NCBI RefSeq assembly: GCF_000002235.5
Contig: NW_022145609.1
Coordinates: 28,853,153 to 28,917,152, forward strand
DNA: 64,000 nucleotides
Direction of reading: 5' to 3'
From: Strongylocentrotus purpuratus
Lineage: Eukaryota > Echinodermata > Echinoidea > Camarodonta > Strongylocentrotidae
Shown here in pieces: positions 36,201 to 41,935 of this stretch. The notes under the pieces are model-generated. The model was not told the DNA's origin, did no database searches, and saw only the letters and a list, made by a program, of their open reading frames with translations. The first letter of the stretch is position 1. Each line of letters starts with the position of its first letter. Made by a program: the position numbers and the translations under genes.

Positions 36201-37296
36201 GTATTATAGCCTAGGCCTAATTTAAAATTGGAAATGAACGAGGTAAAATGACATTTTGGGGGATTTTGGGGGCATAACAATACGGCCGTGGCAAGTTTGT
36301 GGGAGGGGCCTAGCGGCTAAAATCTAGCGGAATAAGTTCAACACAGGCTGGCATAGGCAGTCGTTCAGTCTCTATAACCGGAGGTCTAGTGGAGCCAGAC
36401 GTAGTCTCAGTGGAACAACCGACGATTATAGAGACTGAAGCTTTCGGTCTATATATATGTTATTTTTAATTTGTGTTATAATTGCAGCAGTTATGAGGAT
36501 GTAAAGAGTGAAAATCTCGTTGCATATCTCATTCATCGCGGTCCGGTCGAACCGAACCATTTGTTCCGTACAGTGCCTCACAGAAAGAGGTCCCCAGACT
36601 TCAGTCTCTATAATCGGAGGTCTAGTGGAGCCAGACGTAGTCTCAGTGGAACAACCGACGATTAGAGAGACTGAAGCTTTCGGTCTAGGTTGACTAGGGA
36701 CTGTTGTCTGTTGATTGTGTCTAGTGTTGTCTGTACTGTAGTCTGCATTGACAATCAATTCAATGTCAAGTCTCAAGACATTTGTCATGTTTGTCTAGAC
36801 CAAATTTTTCTGTCTCTTTCGTTCGTTAGCCTCTGATTTGGGTAAGGTCGGCTCTCTCTTCTCTCTTTAGAGAGAGCCGACCTAACCCAAATCAGAGGCT
36901 AACGAACGAAAGAGACAGAAAAATTCGGTCTAGACCGACATTAGACTAGATTTCTAATTACTATTAGGGTCTAGACCTAGATCTAGTTTCATGAGTTTAG
37001 TCTAGACCCTAATCTCTAAATTTTAAATAGACCCTAGACTGGGTCTAGACCTAATTAGATCTATTAGTCTAGTCTAGATTTGTTGAGCCCTAAACTGCCC
37101 TAGTTAAAGGCCTTATGAGACATGTCCATTTTCAGGGAAAATAAATAATTTGTTTATTCGTGTGAAACGATGAATTACCTGCTGTAAACGGAAGGGAGAC
37201 AAGTGATCCGGCGAGAAAAGTAAAAAGCACAACACCAAACTTCATGAGTGGGACCGATGCGCCCATTCTGTGATTCAAATCCGTGGAGATGGCCAT
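40..37296 (-). CDS. Giant LDLa-mucin-EGF repeat protein (fibropellin/Notch-ectodomain-like), 21 exons, 3' incomplete
   Basis: A secreted or cell-surface mosaic protein, assembled from 21 exons whose splice sites and phases all agree, giving about 3,743 residues before it leaves the window. Order: signal peptide (residues 1 to about 39), LDL-receptor class A module (about 40-86), one EGF, a Thr/Ser-rich mucin-like linker, then EGF modules to the edge, about 92 EGFs in all. Most EGFs in the middle match the calcium-binding pattern (DIDEC, NINEC). Many carry the C-x-S-x-P-C pattern for O-glucose, C-xNGA-T-C for O-fucose and the Asp/Asn hydroxylation pattern, as in Notch ectodomains. I see no LNR, transmembrane segment or avidin-like domain, but the C-terminus is absent. 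Family knowledge suggests extracellular-matrix or adhesion roles (fibropellins) or receptor-ligand roles; which applies cannot be decided here. It is not Notch: the LDLa and mucin N-terminus is wrong for that. Confidence 0.9.
922..1018 (-). CDS. EGF-gene exon 20: EGF
   Basis: 97 bp, phase 1 in, phase 2 out, coding GFTGNDC then a calcium-type EGF start, [16 protein letters not shown]. It is too short to stand out as an open frame; the acceptor (TTGTTGTAG), donor (GTAACT) and matching phases with exons 19 and 21 support it. The intron before it holds a 372-bp TTAA element. Confidence 0.85.
1419..1790. mobile_element. TTAA-bounded MITE, family 1, copy 1
   Basis: 372 bp bounded by TTAA on both sides with short inverted ends TTAAAGGGATC. 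A same-length copy in the opposite orientation lies at 51743-52114. TTAA targets are the piggyBac signature; no transposase is coded. Confidence 0.75.
1864..2111 (-). CDS. EGF-gene exon 19: two EGFs
   Basis: 248 bp, phase 2 in, phase 1 out. It finishes one EGF ([10 protein letters not shown]) and codes [15 protein letters not shown] and [14 protein letters not shown] modules. The intron before it (2112-2613) shows nothing recognised. Confidence 0.88.
2614..2732 (-). CDS. EGF-gene exon 18: EGF junction exon
   Basis: 119 bp, phase 0 in, phase 2 out, codes [14 protein letters not shown] and a short-loop [14 protein letters not shown]. The reading is short and was found from the splice signals (TTTGCTAG acceptor, GTAAGT donor) and the conserved cysteines. 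The intron 2733-3191 shows nothing. Confidence 0.82.
3192..3310 (-). CDS. EGF-gene exon 17: EGF junction exon
   Basis: 119 bp, phase 1 in, phase 0 out. It finishes the last EGF of exon 16 ([14 protein letters not shown]) and opens one with [19 protein letters not shown]. The intron before it (3311-4020) shows no element I recognise. Confidence 0.85.
4021..6679 (-). CDS. EGF-gene exon 16: giant intronless array of 22 complete EGFs, mostly non-calcium
   Basis: A 2,659-bp exon, phase 0 in and phase 1 out, with 22 complete EGFs and a 23rd opened. The first is odd, with eight cysteines (CKNNAYCC, then a longer loop). From the third on, linkers are Pro-rich ([36 protein letters not shown]) and lack the acidic calcium site, so this half should be more flexible. 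Modules with PFPCES and with PAPCLSNPC form two sub-families of neighbours, as expected from local tandem duplication. Acceptor CTCTTACAG, donor GTAAGA. Confidence 0.94.
7170..7243 (-). CDS. EGF-gene exon 15: short EGF half-module, phase switch
   Basis: 74 bp, phase 1 in, phase 0 out. It codes the second half of an EGF ([12 protein letters not shown] through GYTGPTC). It is the first junction of the gene that is not phase 1. Acceptor TTTTCCAG, donor GTAGGA. The intron before it carries a SINE fragment and a MITE; the one after (6680-7169) shows nothing. Confidence 0.85.
7401..7549 (-). mobile_element. SINE fragment (AGACATTGATCTAC family)
   Basis: A partial copy of the tRNA-derived SINE seen whole at 59210-59510: shared words include CACCTGGGTTGAGTGTGGCA and GATCAATGTCTTGCC. 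The tRNA-like head is missing; a MITE begins exactly where it stops. Confidence 0.65.
7550..7684. mobile_element. Hairpin MITE with GGGCCCTGTCTTAC ends, copy 1
   Basis: 135 bp with inverted ends (GGGCCCTGTCTTACAAAGAG against its complement GTAAGAAAGGGCCC) and an interior built on ATTGATTTGGATCAAT. Other copies at 23015-23181 and 54090-54250. Confidence 0.75.
8038..8328 (-). CDS. EGF-gene exon 14: EGFs including one non-calcium module
   Basis: 291 bp, phase 1 to phase 1. EGFs [10 protein letters not shown], then STCINNPC (no calcium linker, with a longer second loop [16 protein letters not shown]), then the start of [14 protein letters not shown], finished in exon 15. It marks the change from the calcium-type rod to the other class of EGF. 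Confidence 0.88.
8958..9245 (-). CDS. EGF-gene exon 13: EGFs
   Basis: 288 bp, phase 1 to phase 1. It completes the EGF opened in exon 12 ([14 protein letters not shown]) and adds two more ([20 protein letters not shown]). Acceptor GTCTTCAG, donor GTACGT. The following intron (8329-8957) shows no recognised element. Confidence 0.9.
9625..9825 (-). mobile_element. tRNA-derived SINE (minus orientation)
   Basis: Reverse copy of the SINE at 59967-60190. Read on the minus strand it opens with a tRNA-like head holding A-box and B-box words (B-box around GGGTTTGAATTC), then a shared body ending GTAAAATAACCACTACC. In EGF-gene intron 12. Confidence 0.72.
9855..10709 (-). CDS. EGF-gene exon 12: array of about 8 calcium-type EGFs
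   Basis: 855 bp, phase 1 to phase 1, coding seven full calcium-type EGFs and the first third of an eighth ([14 protein letters not shown]). One linker-proximal module departs from the family with [12 protein letters not shown]. The intron after it (9246-9854) contains a reversed tRNA-derived SINE. Confidence 0.93.
11940..12062 (+). mobile_element. Possible LINE 3' tail
   Basis: The stretch ending GTTTTTAAATAAAACTGAATAAATA, preceded by CAGGGCTCTTTTGTAAAGCAGG, resembles the 3' ends of CR1/L2-like LINEs in invertebrate deuterostomes. There is no coding part. Low confidence, from pattern memory only. Confidence 0.35.
12098..12268 (-). CDS. EGF-gene exon 11: EGF with WFG and DGDQC motifs (cassette B, part 3)
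   Basis: 171 bp, phase 1 to phase 1, parallel to exon 6: finishes one EGF with GPWFGDHC, then codes most of an EGF entered by LDGDQC. Acceptor ATTACAG, donor GTATGC. The downstream intron (10710-12097) ends beside a possible LINE tail. Confidence 0.9.
12571..12640. repeat. Small inverted repeat, TGTTTGGAGCCA ends
   Basis: About 70 bp whose ends TGTTTGGAGCCAGAAGG and CCCTTTTGGCTCCAAACA pair as a hairpin, inside EGF-gene intron 10 next to a C run. Confidence 0.55.
12651..12909. repeat. Tandem duplication, 130-bp unit, two copies
   Basis: Copies begin at 12651 and 12781 with AATGTTCTG and share CATCTATGTAGAGAGAATAG and AACAATTAACTGACCAG. The second copy ends about 20 bases from the donor of EGF exon 10. 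Confidence 0.8.
12929..13159 (-). CDS. EGF-gene exon 10: EGFs with DGDQC linker (cassette B, part 2)
   Basis: 231 bp, phase 1 to phase 1, parallel to exon 5: one EGF finished (GGFFGAHC), one entered by LDGDQC, one opened through the long linker EIDLIDEC. The following intron holds a tandem 130-bp duplication that ends about 20 bases from this exon's donor. Confidence 0.9.
13929..14213 (-). CDS. EGF-gene exon 9: calcium-type EGFs (cassette B, part 1)
   Basis: 285 bp, phase 1 to phase 1, parallel to exon 4: finishes one EGF, codes two ([20 protein letters not shown]) and opens a third ([14 protein letters not shown]). The following intron (13160-13928) is low complexity, with C and G runs and A-rich stretches. 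Confidence 0.9.
14839..15066 (-). CDS. EGF-gene exon 8: two calcium-type EGFs
   Basis: 228 bp, phase 1 to phase 1. It closes the last EGF of the big array (GVHCET) and codes two EGFs (TDECSSSPC and [10 protein letters not shown]), the second finished in exon 9. The intron before it (15067-17877) carries a foldback element, an inverted-repeat element and a MITE; the one after it (14214-14838) is AT-rich with nothing recognised. Confidence 0.9.
15108..15503. mobile_element. TTAA-type MITE, family 2, copy a
   Basis: About 395 bp ending CTTTATCTTTAA, with the shared interior ACTTTACCAAGACTGGGCCA and TTTCACAATGCAATCGCATG. The left end (GTAAAGACCAGTTTTGG) has lost its TTAA. Its start resembles the copy at 63720. 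It carries a short GTGTCGCGCAC tandem repeat. Confidence 0.7.
15727..15912. mobile_element. Inverted-repeat element, CAGG(C/G)CTTAAATT ends, copy 1
   Basis: 186 bp with ends CAGGCCTTAAATTTCA and TTAATTTAAGCCCTG, and an interior rich in GGCCA/TGGCC words (AGTCAAGGCCACTTTTCTGA). A much larger relative lies at 31537-33130. Confidence 0.65.
17052..17565. mobile_element. Foldback element with GTGCACCATGTG arms
   Basis: Left arm AGTAGGCTTATGGTTGCACC and right arm (complement) AGTAGGCGTACAATTGCACC are inverted. Inside each arm are inverted copies of AAAGGACTGTTGGTAATCTT; the left arm has a 51-bp tandem unit in two-plus copies (17080, 17131, 17182). The centre also pairs (AGAGAACTATAGC). No coding part. 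In EGF-gene intron 7. Confidence 0.65.
17878..21633 (-). CDS. EGF-gene exon 7: giant intronless array of 33 calcium-type EGFs
   Basis: A single 3,756-bp exon (1,252 codons, phase 1 to phase 1) made only of EGF modules of about 38 residues. I count 33 entry linkers, nearly all of the calcium type (NINEC, DIDEC, EINEC, DIQEC), such as [12 protein letters not shown] with the Asp/Asn hydroxylation context in the second half. A few linkers vary (EVLEC, DSDEC, EADEC). No stop interrupts the array. Acceptor TTCTTTAG, donor GTGACA. Such a run should form a rigid calcium-stabilised rod. The modules differ enough in sequence that the array is not a recent satellite. Confidence 0.95.
22744..22914 (-). 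CDS. EGF-gene exon 6: EGF with WFG and DGDQC motifs (cassette A, part 3)
   Basis: 171 bp, phase 1 to phase 1. It completes one EGF with the turn EGWFGVNC, then codes most of an EGF entered by SDGDQC; its last cysteine comes from exon 7. It matches exon 11 in length and in the WFG and DGDQC motifs. The intron after it (21634-22743) shows nothing I recognise. Confidence 0.88.
23015..23181. mobile_element. Hairpin MITE with GGGCCCTGTCTTAC ends, copy 2
   Basis: 167 bp in EGF-gene intron 5, with inverted ends and an extra internal repeat of the ATCAATCGCAACT word. Confidence 0.72.
23640..24240 (-). mobile_element. LINE 3' fragment (C-terminus of the reverse-transcriptase protein)
   Basis: On the minus strand the reading contains [20 protein letters not shown], then [21 protein letters not shown], the familiar zinc-binding C-terminus (zf-RVT type) of non-LTR retrotransposon proteins. 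Upstream, [10 protein letters not shown] fits the same region, separated by a stop. The catalytic RT and endonuclease parts are absent. In EGF-gene intron 5. Confidence 0.6.
24303..24533 (-). CDS. EGF-gene exon 5: EGFs with DGNQC linker (cassette A, part 2)
   Basis: 231 bp, phase 1 to phase 1. It finishes one EGF, codes one EGF entered through the unusual linker VDGNQC, and opens another through the longer linker EIDEFDEC. Both traits and the exact length recur in exon 10. Confidence 0.9.
24624..25020. mobile_element. TTAA-type MITE, family 2, copy b
   Basis: About 397 bp: starts TTAAAGATAAACTTGAGTTC, ends AGAACTCACCTTTATCTTTA. Shares the interior CTTTACCAAGACTGGGCC. In EGF-gene intron 4. 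Confidence 0.7.
25510..25634 (-). mobile_element. SINE, 3' half, interrupted by foldback element
   Basis: Matches 59220-59335: GGGTTCTTGTAAAGCGCTC, CTCCTGGCGCTCCTGATTAT, AGCATTTCAAGGAAT. The rest of the same SINE resumes at 27914. The last nine bases, TAAATTCCT (25626-25634), are the target duplication. Confidence 0.78.
25648..26155. repeat. 15-bp satellite, left arm of foldback element
   Basis: About 33 units of GCTCCGCCGACAATT and variants (ATTTGCTCC, CCTGAAGCGACA, AAAACGCGACA). The unit length is a multiple of three and free of stops, so long open readings appear on both strands; they are not genes. Confidence 0.92.
27372..27905. repeat. 15-bp satellite, right arm of foldback element
   Basis: The reverse complement of the left arm: GTCGGCGGAGCAATT/AAT units, with the same variant words (GTCGCTTCAGGCGGAGCA, GTCGCGTTTTGCGGAGCA). 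Confidence 0.92.
27914..28040 (-). mobile_element. SINE, tRNA-like half, beyond the foldback insertion
   Basis: Continues the SINE of 25510-25634: CTACCAGATACCCATTTGC, CACCTGGGTGGAGTGTGGCA, ATCAATGTCATGCCAAAGGA, then the B-box as GGACTCGAACCGCGGACC. Together the two halves equal the copy at 59210-59510. Confidence 0.78.
28147..28431 (-). CDS. EGF-gene exon 4: calcium-type EGFs (cassette A, part 1)
   Basis: 285 bp, phase 1 to phase 1. It closes the EGF begun in exon 3, codes two full calcium-type EGFs ([20 protein letters not shown]) and opens a third ([14 protein letters not shown]) that is finished in exon 5. Length and cut points equal those of exon 9. The intron after it carries the 2.28-kb foldback element and its host SINE. 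Confidence 0.9.
29558..29598. repeat. C run (G run in the sense strand) beside a splice donor
   Basis: 41 bases, all C but one T. In the EGF-gene transcript this is a G run starting about 12 bases after the exon 3 donor. Confidence 0.95.
29612..30220 (-). CDS. EGF-gene exon 3: EGF, mucin-like Thr/Ser linker, EGF
   Basis: 609 bp, phase 1 to phase 1. It begins with an EGF ([12 protein letters not shown]), runs through about 120 residues made mostly of Thr, Ser, Pro, Ala and Gln without cysteine, and ends with most of a second EGF ([12 protein letters not shown]). The linker looks like a densely O-glycosylated stalk that would hold the N-terminal LDLa and EGF away from the long EGF rod. The donor (GTATGTG) is followed 11 bases later by a 41-base run that is nearly pure G in the sense strand. 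Confidence 0.88.
30838..30940. mobile_element. SINE-like fragment (TATAGCGCTTAATAC family)
   Basis: GTCTTTACATAGCGCTTAATAC then TATTACCCCAGTTACCC echoes the element at 60713-61012, which has TATATAGCGCTTAATAC and TATTACCCCGAT. A short, weak match. Confidence 0.4.
31537..33130. mobile_element. Inverted-repeat element, copy 2, swollen by a minisatellite
   Basis: Ends CAGGCCTCGAATTAC and GTAATTCGAGCCCTG are complementary. The left inner part (GGTCAAGGCCACTTTTTTGA) matches the 186-bp copy at 15727, and the right part keeps GAGAGGGGCAT. Between them sits a 46-bp minisatellite of about 0.9 kb. In EGF-gene intron 2. Confidence 0.68.
32030..32950. repeat. 46-bp minisatellite, about 20 copies
   Basis: Unit GAGCTCCGTAGGGGCAACAA, then AACCTTGCCGATTATTATCG, then TTTTTA, 46 bp. 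About twenty copies with scattered substitutions (GATCTCC for GAGCTCC, GATAATTATTG). There are no unique spacers, so it is not a CRISPR array. Confidence 0.9.
33555..33830 (+). mobile_element. tRNA-derived SINE
   Basis: A tRNA-like head GAGGTGTTGTAGTTGAGTGG, with B-box GGGTTTGATCCCC, then a body with TGATAATAATACCTGTAAAG and the end AAAGCGCTATATGAATTGAG. In EGF-gene intron 2, just before a MITE. Confidence 0.65.
33847..34001. mobile_element. MITE with GGGCCCGTTTCACAAAG ends, copy 1
   Basis: 155 bp: GGGACCCGTTTCACACAGCC start, TTTTGTGAAATGGGGCCC end; interior TCAATGACAAATGACAAAAA. A second copy lies at 38618-38774. Confidence 0.7.
34061..34201 (-). CDS. EGF-gene exon 2: LDL-receptor class A module
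   Basis: 141 bp, phase 1 at both ends, coding one LDLa module: six cysteines and the calcium-cage signature CxxxxDCxDGSDE ([14 protein letters not shown]). The module is complete in one exon, as is usual for shuffled domains. Acceptor TTTCAG, donor GTAAAC. LDLa modules bind calcium and often bind ligands; here it sits directly after the signal peptide. Confidence 0.9.
35251..35645. mobile_element. TTAA-type MITE, family 2, copy c
   Basis: About 395 bp in EGF-gene intron 1. Starts near AGAGAAGGTTGAGTTCTGG, ends GAACTCAACTTCATCTTTAA; interior as in the other copies. Confidence 0.7.
36366..36451. repeat. 86-bp palindromic unit, copy 1
   Basis: CAGTCTCTATAACCGGAGGT to ACGATTATAGAGACTGAAGC and TTTCGGTCTA; its ends pair as an inverted repeat. 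Repeated in direct orientation at 36602-36688. Confidence 0.8.
36602..36688. repeat. 87-bp palindromic unit, copy 2
   Basis: Nearly identical to copy 1, 236 bp away in the same orientation (CAGTCTCTATAATCGGAGGT, shared GGAGCCAGACGTAGTCTCAG). Confidence 0.8.
36793..36935. repeat. Near-perfect hairpin, 66-bp arms
   Basis: Left arm 36793-36858 and right arm 36870-36935 pair with about two mismatches over an 11-base loop (words TCGTTCGTTAGCCTCTGATT and AATCAGAGGCTAACGAACGA). It lies in intron 1 of the EGF gene, about 245 bases after the exon 1 donor. Confidence 0.93.
37179..37296 (-). CDS. EGF-gene exon 1: start codon and signal peptide
   Basis: The first ATG (complement of 37294-37296) opens a 39-residue reading with charged residues, then the hydrophobic core [18 protein letters not shown], typical of a signal peptide. 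In-frame Met codons at residues 11 and 18 could also start it; the last would give the most compact signal. The exon ends in phase 1 at a GTAATT donor, matching the phase of the LDLa exon. The following intron (34202-37178) holds a near-perfect hairpin, a duplicated 87-bp unit and a TTAA element. Confidence 0.8.
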
Positions 37297-38617
37297 TACG
37301 ATCACACACGGCTCAGCGTCACTGGTAGCCTTGGTAAACCGACGCTAGCCGACCAGTCTCTGCCTCCTACCGAGTTCCGGTTCTAGACTAGGTTAAAAAC
37401 TAGCATTCTATGAAAAAATGATTTTTAATTGAGGTCGGAAGTGTATCCTGTCAAATTTCTTGATGATTTCGTTTAGAGTAAAACTTGTGAAGAAACTCAA
37501 GTTATTGCGAAAGTGATCGAGAACAGCAAGAGCAGACAGAATTTGAAAATCGATTTTTATTGTTAGAAAAATGGCCTATGGTATGCTAATTGTGTATACG
37601 GTACGGGGTAACGCCCGAATCCTATGACTCAACGGTATTATTCTTTTCTTCTATTATAAATGTGAACAGGTAAACTAATGATCTTTAATTCAGCCGAGGT
37701 TGATTATCTGAGCTGTTTCTGTTTGGTTTTATTTGAAGATTGGTCAGAAATTAACTATTTATTAACTTTTTGTAATATTCTGCTTTTATAAAAGTAGGTT
37801 TATTCTACTTTTTTTTAACTATCTTTTCGTTCAAAGTGGTTTTTAACATTTTCCAGGCCGATATGAAATCAGTTTTTATAATTACCTACTGCAAACTATA
37901 TTAAAGTAAAACGAGCCTATAAATAAGCAATCTGAAGTGCACATTTTCTTCTTTGCTTTCTTTTTTCTTTCCTCCTTCTCCCCCTTTCTTTCCGGGTCGG
38001 TCTGTCTTTCTTTTTTTCTCTCATTTCTTTTCTTTTCAATTGATTAACTTAATTATCTATTTATTAATATCTGTATGTTTTCCCTTATCTTCATTTATTC
38101 ATTCAACTCTCTTTTGAATATTTGTTTTTCTTTTCTTTTCCCATTTTTGTATCATAATTATTTTTGCAAATTCCTAATCAGCGTGTGTCAAGAAAAAACT
38201 TGTGGGACTGGGGAGGGGGAGTTCAAAATTATTCGTGAGCGACAATTAATGTCAGAAAACGATAATAGATTCAAAACTTGTTTAGATTAATATAGACCCC
38301 TAATAATACTTAAAAAGCTTTAAAATGATATTTTATAGCCCTAGATAGGTCGTCTCACTCTGATAGGATCTACTCCAAAAATGAGTATAGTAAAAAAAAA
38401 AAAATGATAAGGTTGTCTAATGTGGTAGTTTTCCAGTCAGGATTTGGAGGGGGTCTATTATCTTGGCCTTGGTAAAACTAAGAATGCTTGATCAATATTG
38501 GAACAAGGATTGTATTTATATTTTTTTTTTAAATCATTCAAAAAAATCATAGCAGATGAGCATTAGTAGGAGGGACATGTGCTTACCGACCTCTCCCACA
38601 TAGCGCCAAAAGCCACA

Positions 38618-38774
38618 TGGGGCCCGTTTCACAAAGCCTTTTTTCAATGACAAATGACAAAAATCAGTGACAAATCTGTTGATAACCAATCAGAAGCAAC
38701 GATTTCAGTAGCTTATAACAAAATCTGTCATTTGTCACCGATGTCAAGTTTTGTGAAAGCCCCCCCCCCCCCTG
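38618..38774. mobile_element. MITE with GGGCCCGTTTCACAAAG ends, copy 2
   Basis: Start GGGGCCCGTTTCACAAAGCC, interior as in copy 1; the right end has turned into a C run after AAGTTTTGTGAAAGC. Intergenic. Confidence 0.7.
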
Positions 38775-38999
38775 GAAGCAGGGACCAGTGTGAGGGATAC
38801 TCCCTTAAAATTACAAGTGGGGTGCAAACTTTTGCGGTATATATAAGATAAGCGATAGGCGATGAGCCTTTATAATAATTGTTAAAAATCTATTATTTTC
38901 TTACTATGTCGATCGCCCATCGCATAAGAGGTATTTGTAGGCTTTGGATGCGGGGACTGGCAGATGATTCAGGATCATTGGGCAATTTCATTTTGCCTT

Positions 39000-39077
39000 C
39001 CCCTCCTCCTGCTCCTACCCCTCCTCCTCCTCCTCCTCCCCTCCCCCTCCTTATTCTCCCCCTCCTCCTCCTCCTCG
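39000..39077. repeat. CCT-rich microsatellite
   Basis: Imperfect CCT/CTCCTC run. Followed within 0.5 kb by long G and C runs (39460-39484, 39560-39582). Confidence 0.9.
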
Positions 39078-40499
39078 TAAGACAAACAAAATGTTATCAA
39101 TAATCAGCAGAAAACAAGACTTATCTTAAACTTGTAGAGACAGGGGCGGATCTAGCTTTTTGCTAAGGGGGTAGGGGTTGACCCAATGACGATGCGGGGC
39201 ATCGGCCACGAGCCGTGTAGCGCTTTTTTTTTTTCTTTTTTCTTTTTTTTTGTTGCTATTTTAAATCCCCGTAACAATTACATTTTCCTGGCATCTACTA
39301 ACACAATGGAGACCATAAAAAGGAGTGCATGATAACGTGTTTTTAAATCAAGCAACAGTTATATCCAGAGTTATCATGACAGTTACCAGATGAGTTGAAT
39401 GACTTCTGACACATGAAGGCGTTTTTTTATGCACATAACAATTTTATTTGGCAGCTCAAGGGGGGGGGGGGGGGGGGGGGGGGGTTAAACCCCTTAATAC
39501 CCCTTAACCCCCTCCCCGCCACTGAGAGACTGGGCAAGCAAATTTTTGGGCTTGTGCTACCCCCCCCCCCCCCCCCCCCCCACTCCGAGAACGGACGGAC
39601 CTCATGCGTGTTACCAACATGTCCGTTAAAGGGGCGCTTTTCGTGCGACAAAGTCCGGCCCGAGAATTGTAAAAAAAAAGGGGTATATTAACTTTTCACC
39701 CGGAGATTTCTTTAAAAAGGGGGTGTTTTTTCCTTTTTTTTCTCTCATCTCTTTGGACTCCTGAGAAATTATTCCGAATTTAGGGGGTACATTGAGCATT
39801 TTTCATGATTTAGGGGGTCTCCAAGGCAGGAAAATCCTAAGAAAAGCCCGCGAAAGGGGGGTTCGGAAATGTTGGCAGTCCTCAGATAGGGGGTGCTTTA
39901 AAAAAGAGGGAACAAGCATAATTATGCGTACCCTAAACAACACTGAGTGGGGGGGGGGGGAAGCCGGGGTGCTATACTGTAGAAAAGATCTTAAATGCAA
40001 CGTTTCAATTTTACGAAATTATAATTTCTCATTCAGCGATGAGCACCTTCAACATCGCAGAAACCATGACTACGTTAGGCGATGAAGGGGAGGGGCAGGT
40101 GTTTCTTTCTATTGAAGGGTCTCAGGGACAAAATCGATTTCGTCCTATATATACCTACCTACCTAGTTTGACTAATTATTTAGCATTATGAATTTATGAT
40201 GATGTATGCGGTTTCTAATACATACTTTCAAATTCAAAGATTCAATATATATAGCCTATTCCTATACACAATAGGTTTTCTCTTGGTCGCTATGTTATAA
40301 TTCGGTGATGCAGTTTTTGCTCGCATTTTAGAATCCTTGTAGATAAAAAGTATTGCGCAGCGTGCAAATCTTCATTCATAAGACAATCATAATGGCAGCA
40401 TGTGATCGCCCGTCTGTCTGATTAAATGAAATAAGCATTCATTTGTATAAGTTTATATGGGTTAGTAAGCCGGCGCTCCCCGGAGGCAAGATGACACAG

Positions 40500-41060
40500 T
40501 GCCCCCCCCCCCCCCACACACACACACAACTTTTCAAGTACCCCAAAAAGTGTTCCTTTTTACATTAGATAACTGCCCCATTTCATTTATAATAAATATC
40601 CCCTTTTCACCTCCGATAAATTCCCCTATTCGATTCTGATAGGTTGCCCTTTAATTTTGACAAGTGCCCATTTCTTTTCTGACAAATGCCATTTCCCCTC
40701 TAATAAGTGCACTTTTTCTTTCTCAAAAGCACCCCTACTAATAAGTGCCCCCTTTCACCTCTGATAAGTGCCCTTGTTCAAATCTGATAGGTGGCCTTTT
40801 TACATTTACAAGTGCTCCATTTCCTTTGTTATAAACTCCCCTTCTTAATATAGTGCCCCTTTTCAGGTGCGAGGAGTCCCTCTTGTCACCTCTGATAAGT
40901 GCCCTATTCCCTTTTTAATAAGTGCCCATTGAAAATATGATAATCATCCATCCCCTTGTTTCTTTTCATAAGTGTCCTTTTCGTATGCCGCCCTTTGAAA
41001 AGTACCCCTTTTCATCTAAGTTTCACATTGTAGCTTATACAGTGTGCCCCGTTTTGCGTT
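40500..41060. repeat. Degenerate GTGCCCC/TGATAAGTGCCC repeat, block 1
   Basis: Irregular units of about 25 to 35 bases built on ATAAGTGCCCCTTTT and CACCTCTGATAAGTGCCC. The same repeat returns in the same orientation at 42890-43830. Confidence 0.8.
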
Positions 41061-41149
41061 CATATATAGAGCCATATAGTTTCATAGAAAACAGGCCGGT
41101 ACTCTATGAAAGGCAGTAGCCAGAGGAAGGGGGCATGGGGCACAATCCC

Positions 41150-41506
41150 ATAAATTTCATAAATAACACGAACTGCACCCCATTTAGAAAGAGGATGTCA
41201 TTTAAGACACATTTTTGCAAGGATTTTCAAAACGAATGTGTTTGAAGTCGAATATTGATAAACGAATACAAAATTGAGGTTTTCTGCGTACAACAGAAAA
41301 CCTAGATTATGTATTCTTTCATCAATATTTGTCTTCTAACACACTTTTTTTCAGTTGGGGGGGGGGTGATCTTTGCAGAAGTGCGTCCCTAATGACACTC
41401 GCTTTCACAATCATTATTACACAATTTAAGTGAAATTTTGCCCATCAGTTTTTTTTTGGGGGGGGGGGGCAAATTTGGGGCTCCCGACACCTTAGAGGGG
41501 CTTCAA
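41150..41506. mobile_element. Foldback MITE, ATGTCATTTAAGACACATTT family, copy 1
   Basis: Shares GATGTCATTTAAGACACATT, GCAAGGATTTTCAAAACGAA and the AATATTGAT...ATCAATATT palindrome with the copy at 55738-56129. The outer ends are eroded (AGAGGGGCTTCAA on the right) and a G run interrupts the right half. Confidence 0.65.
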
Positions 41507-41634
41507 TAATGAGATGTTATCTGTCATAATGTGAACTCACAAGTTTTATTTCGCATTCTCTTAAATAAATCTTTAGGCAATCTTACACATTTGCAAGGTA
41601 TGTGCTGAAGCATGCAGCTTCTTGGCATTTTATT

Positions 41635-41935
41635 TTTCACCTCTTACATTTTTGCCTCTCATAATTTTACGTCTAACATTTTCACAATGTCTAACATTAT
41701 TACCTCTGACATTTTCACCTCTGACATTGTTTCCTTTGCTATTTTCACCCCTAATATTTTCACCTCTAACATGTTCACGTCTAACATTATTAGGCCCTAC
41801 CGCTGACATTTTTACCTCTGGCATTTTCACGTCATGTCTAACAATTTCACGTCTGACATTTTTACCTCTGGCATGTTAACCTCTTACATTTACGTCGATC
41901 TCGGCTGACATTTTTACCTCTGGCATTTCCATCTA
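41635..41935. repeat. Minisatellite of 14-15 bp, CTGACATTTTCACCT
   Basis: About 20 imperfect units (CTAACATTTTCAC, CTCTGACATTTTTAC, CTAATATTTTCAC). Together with the GTGCCCC blocks it shares the CACCTCTGA word. Confidence 0.85.

Noticed and set aside
40-37296. Identification of the EGF gene as Notch
   Set aside because: There are far too many EGFs, an LDLa and mucin head, a non-calcium EGF half, and no LNR or ankyrin part in view.
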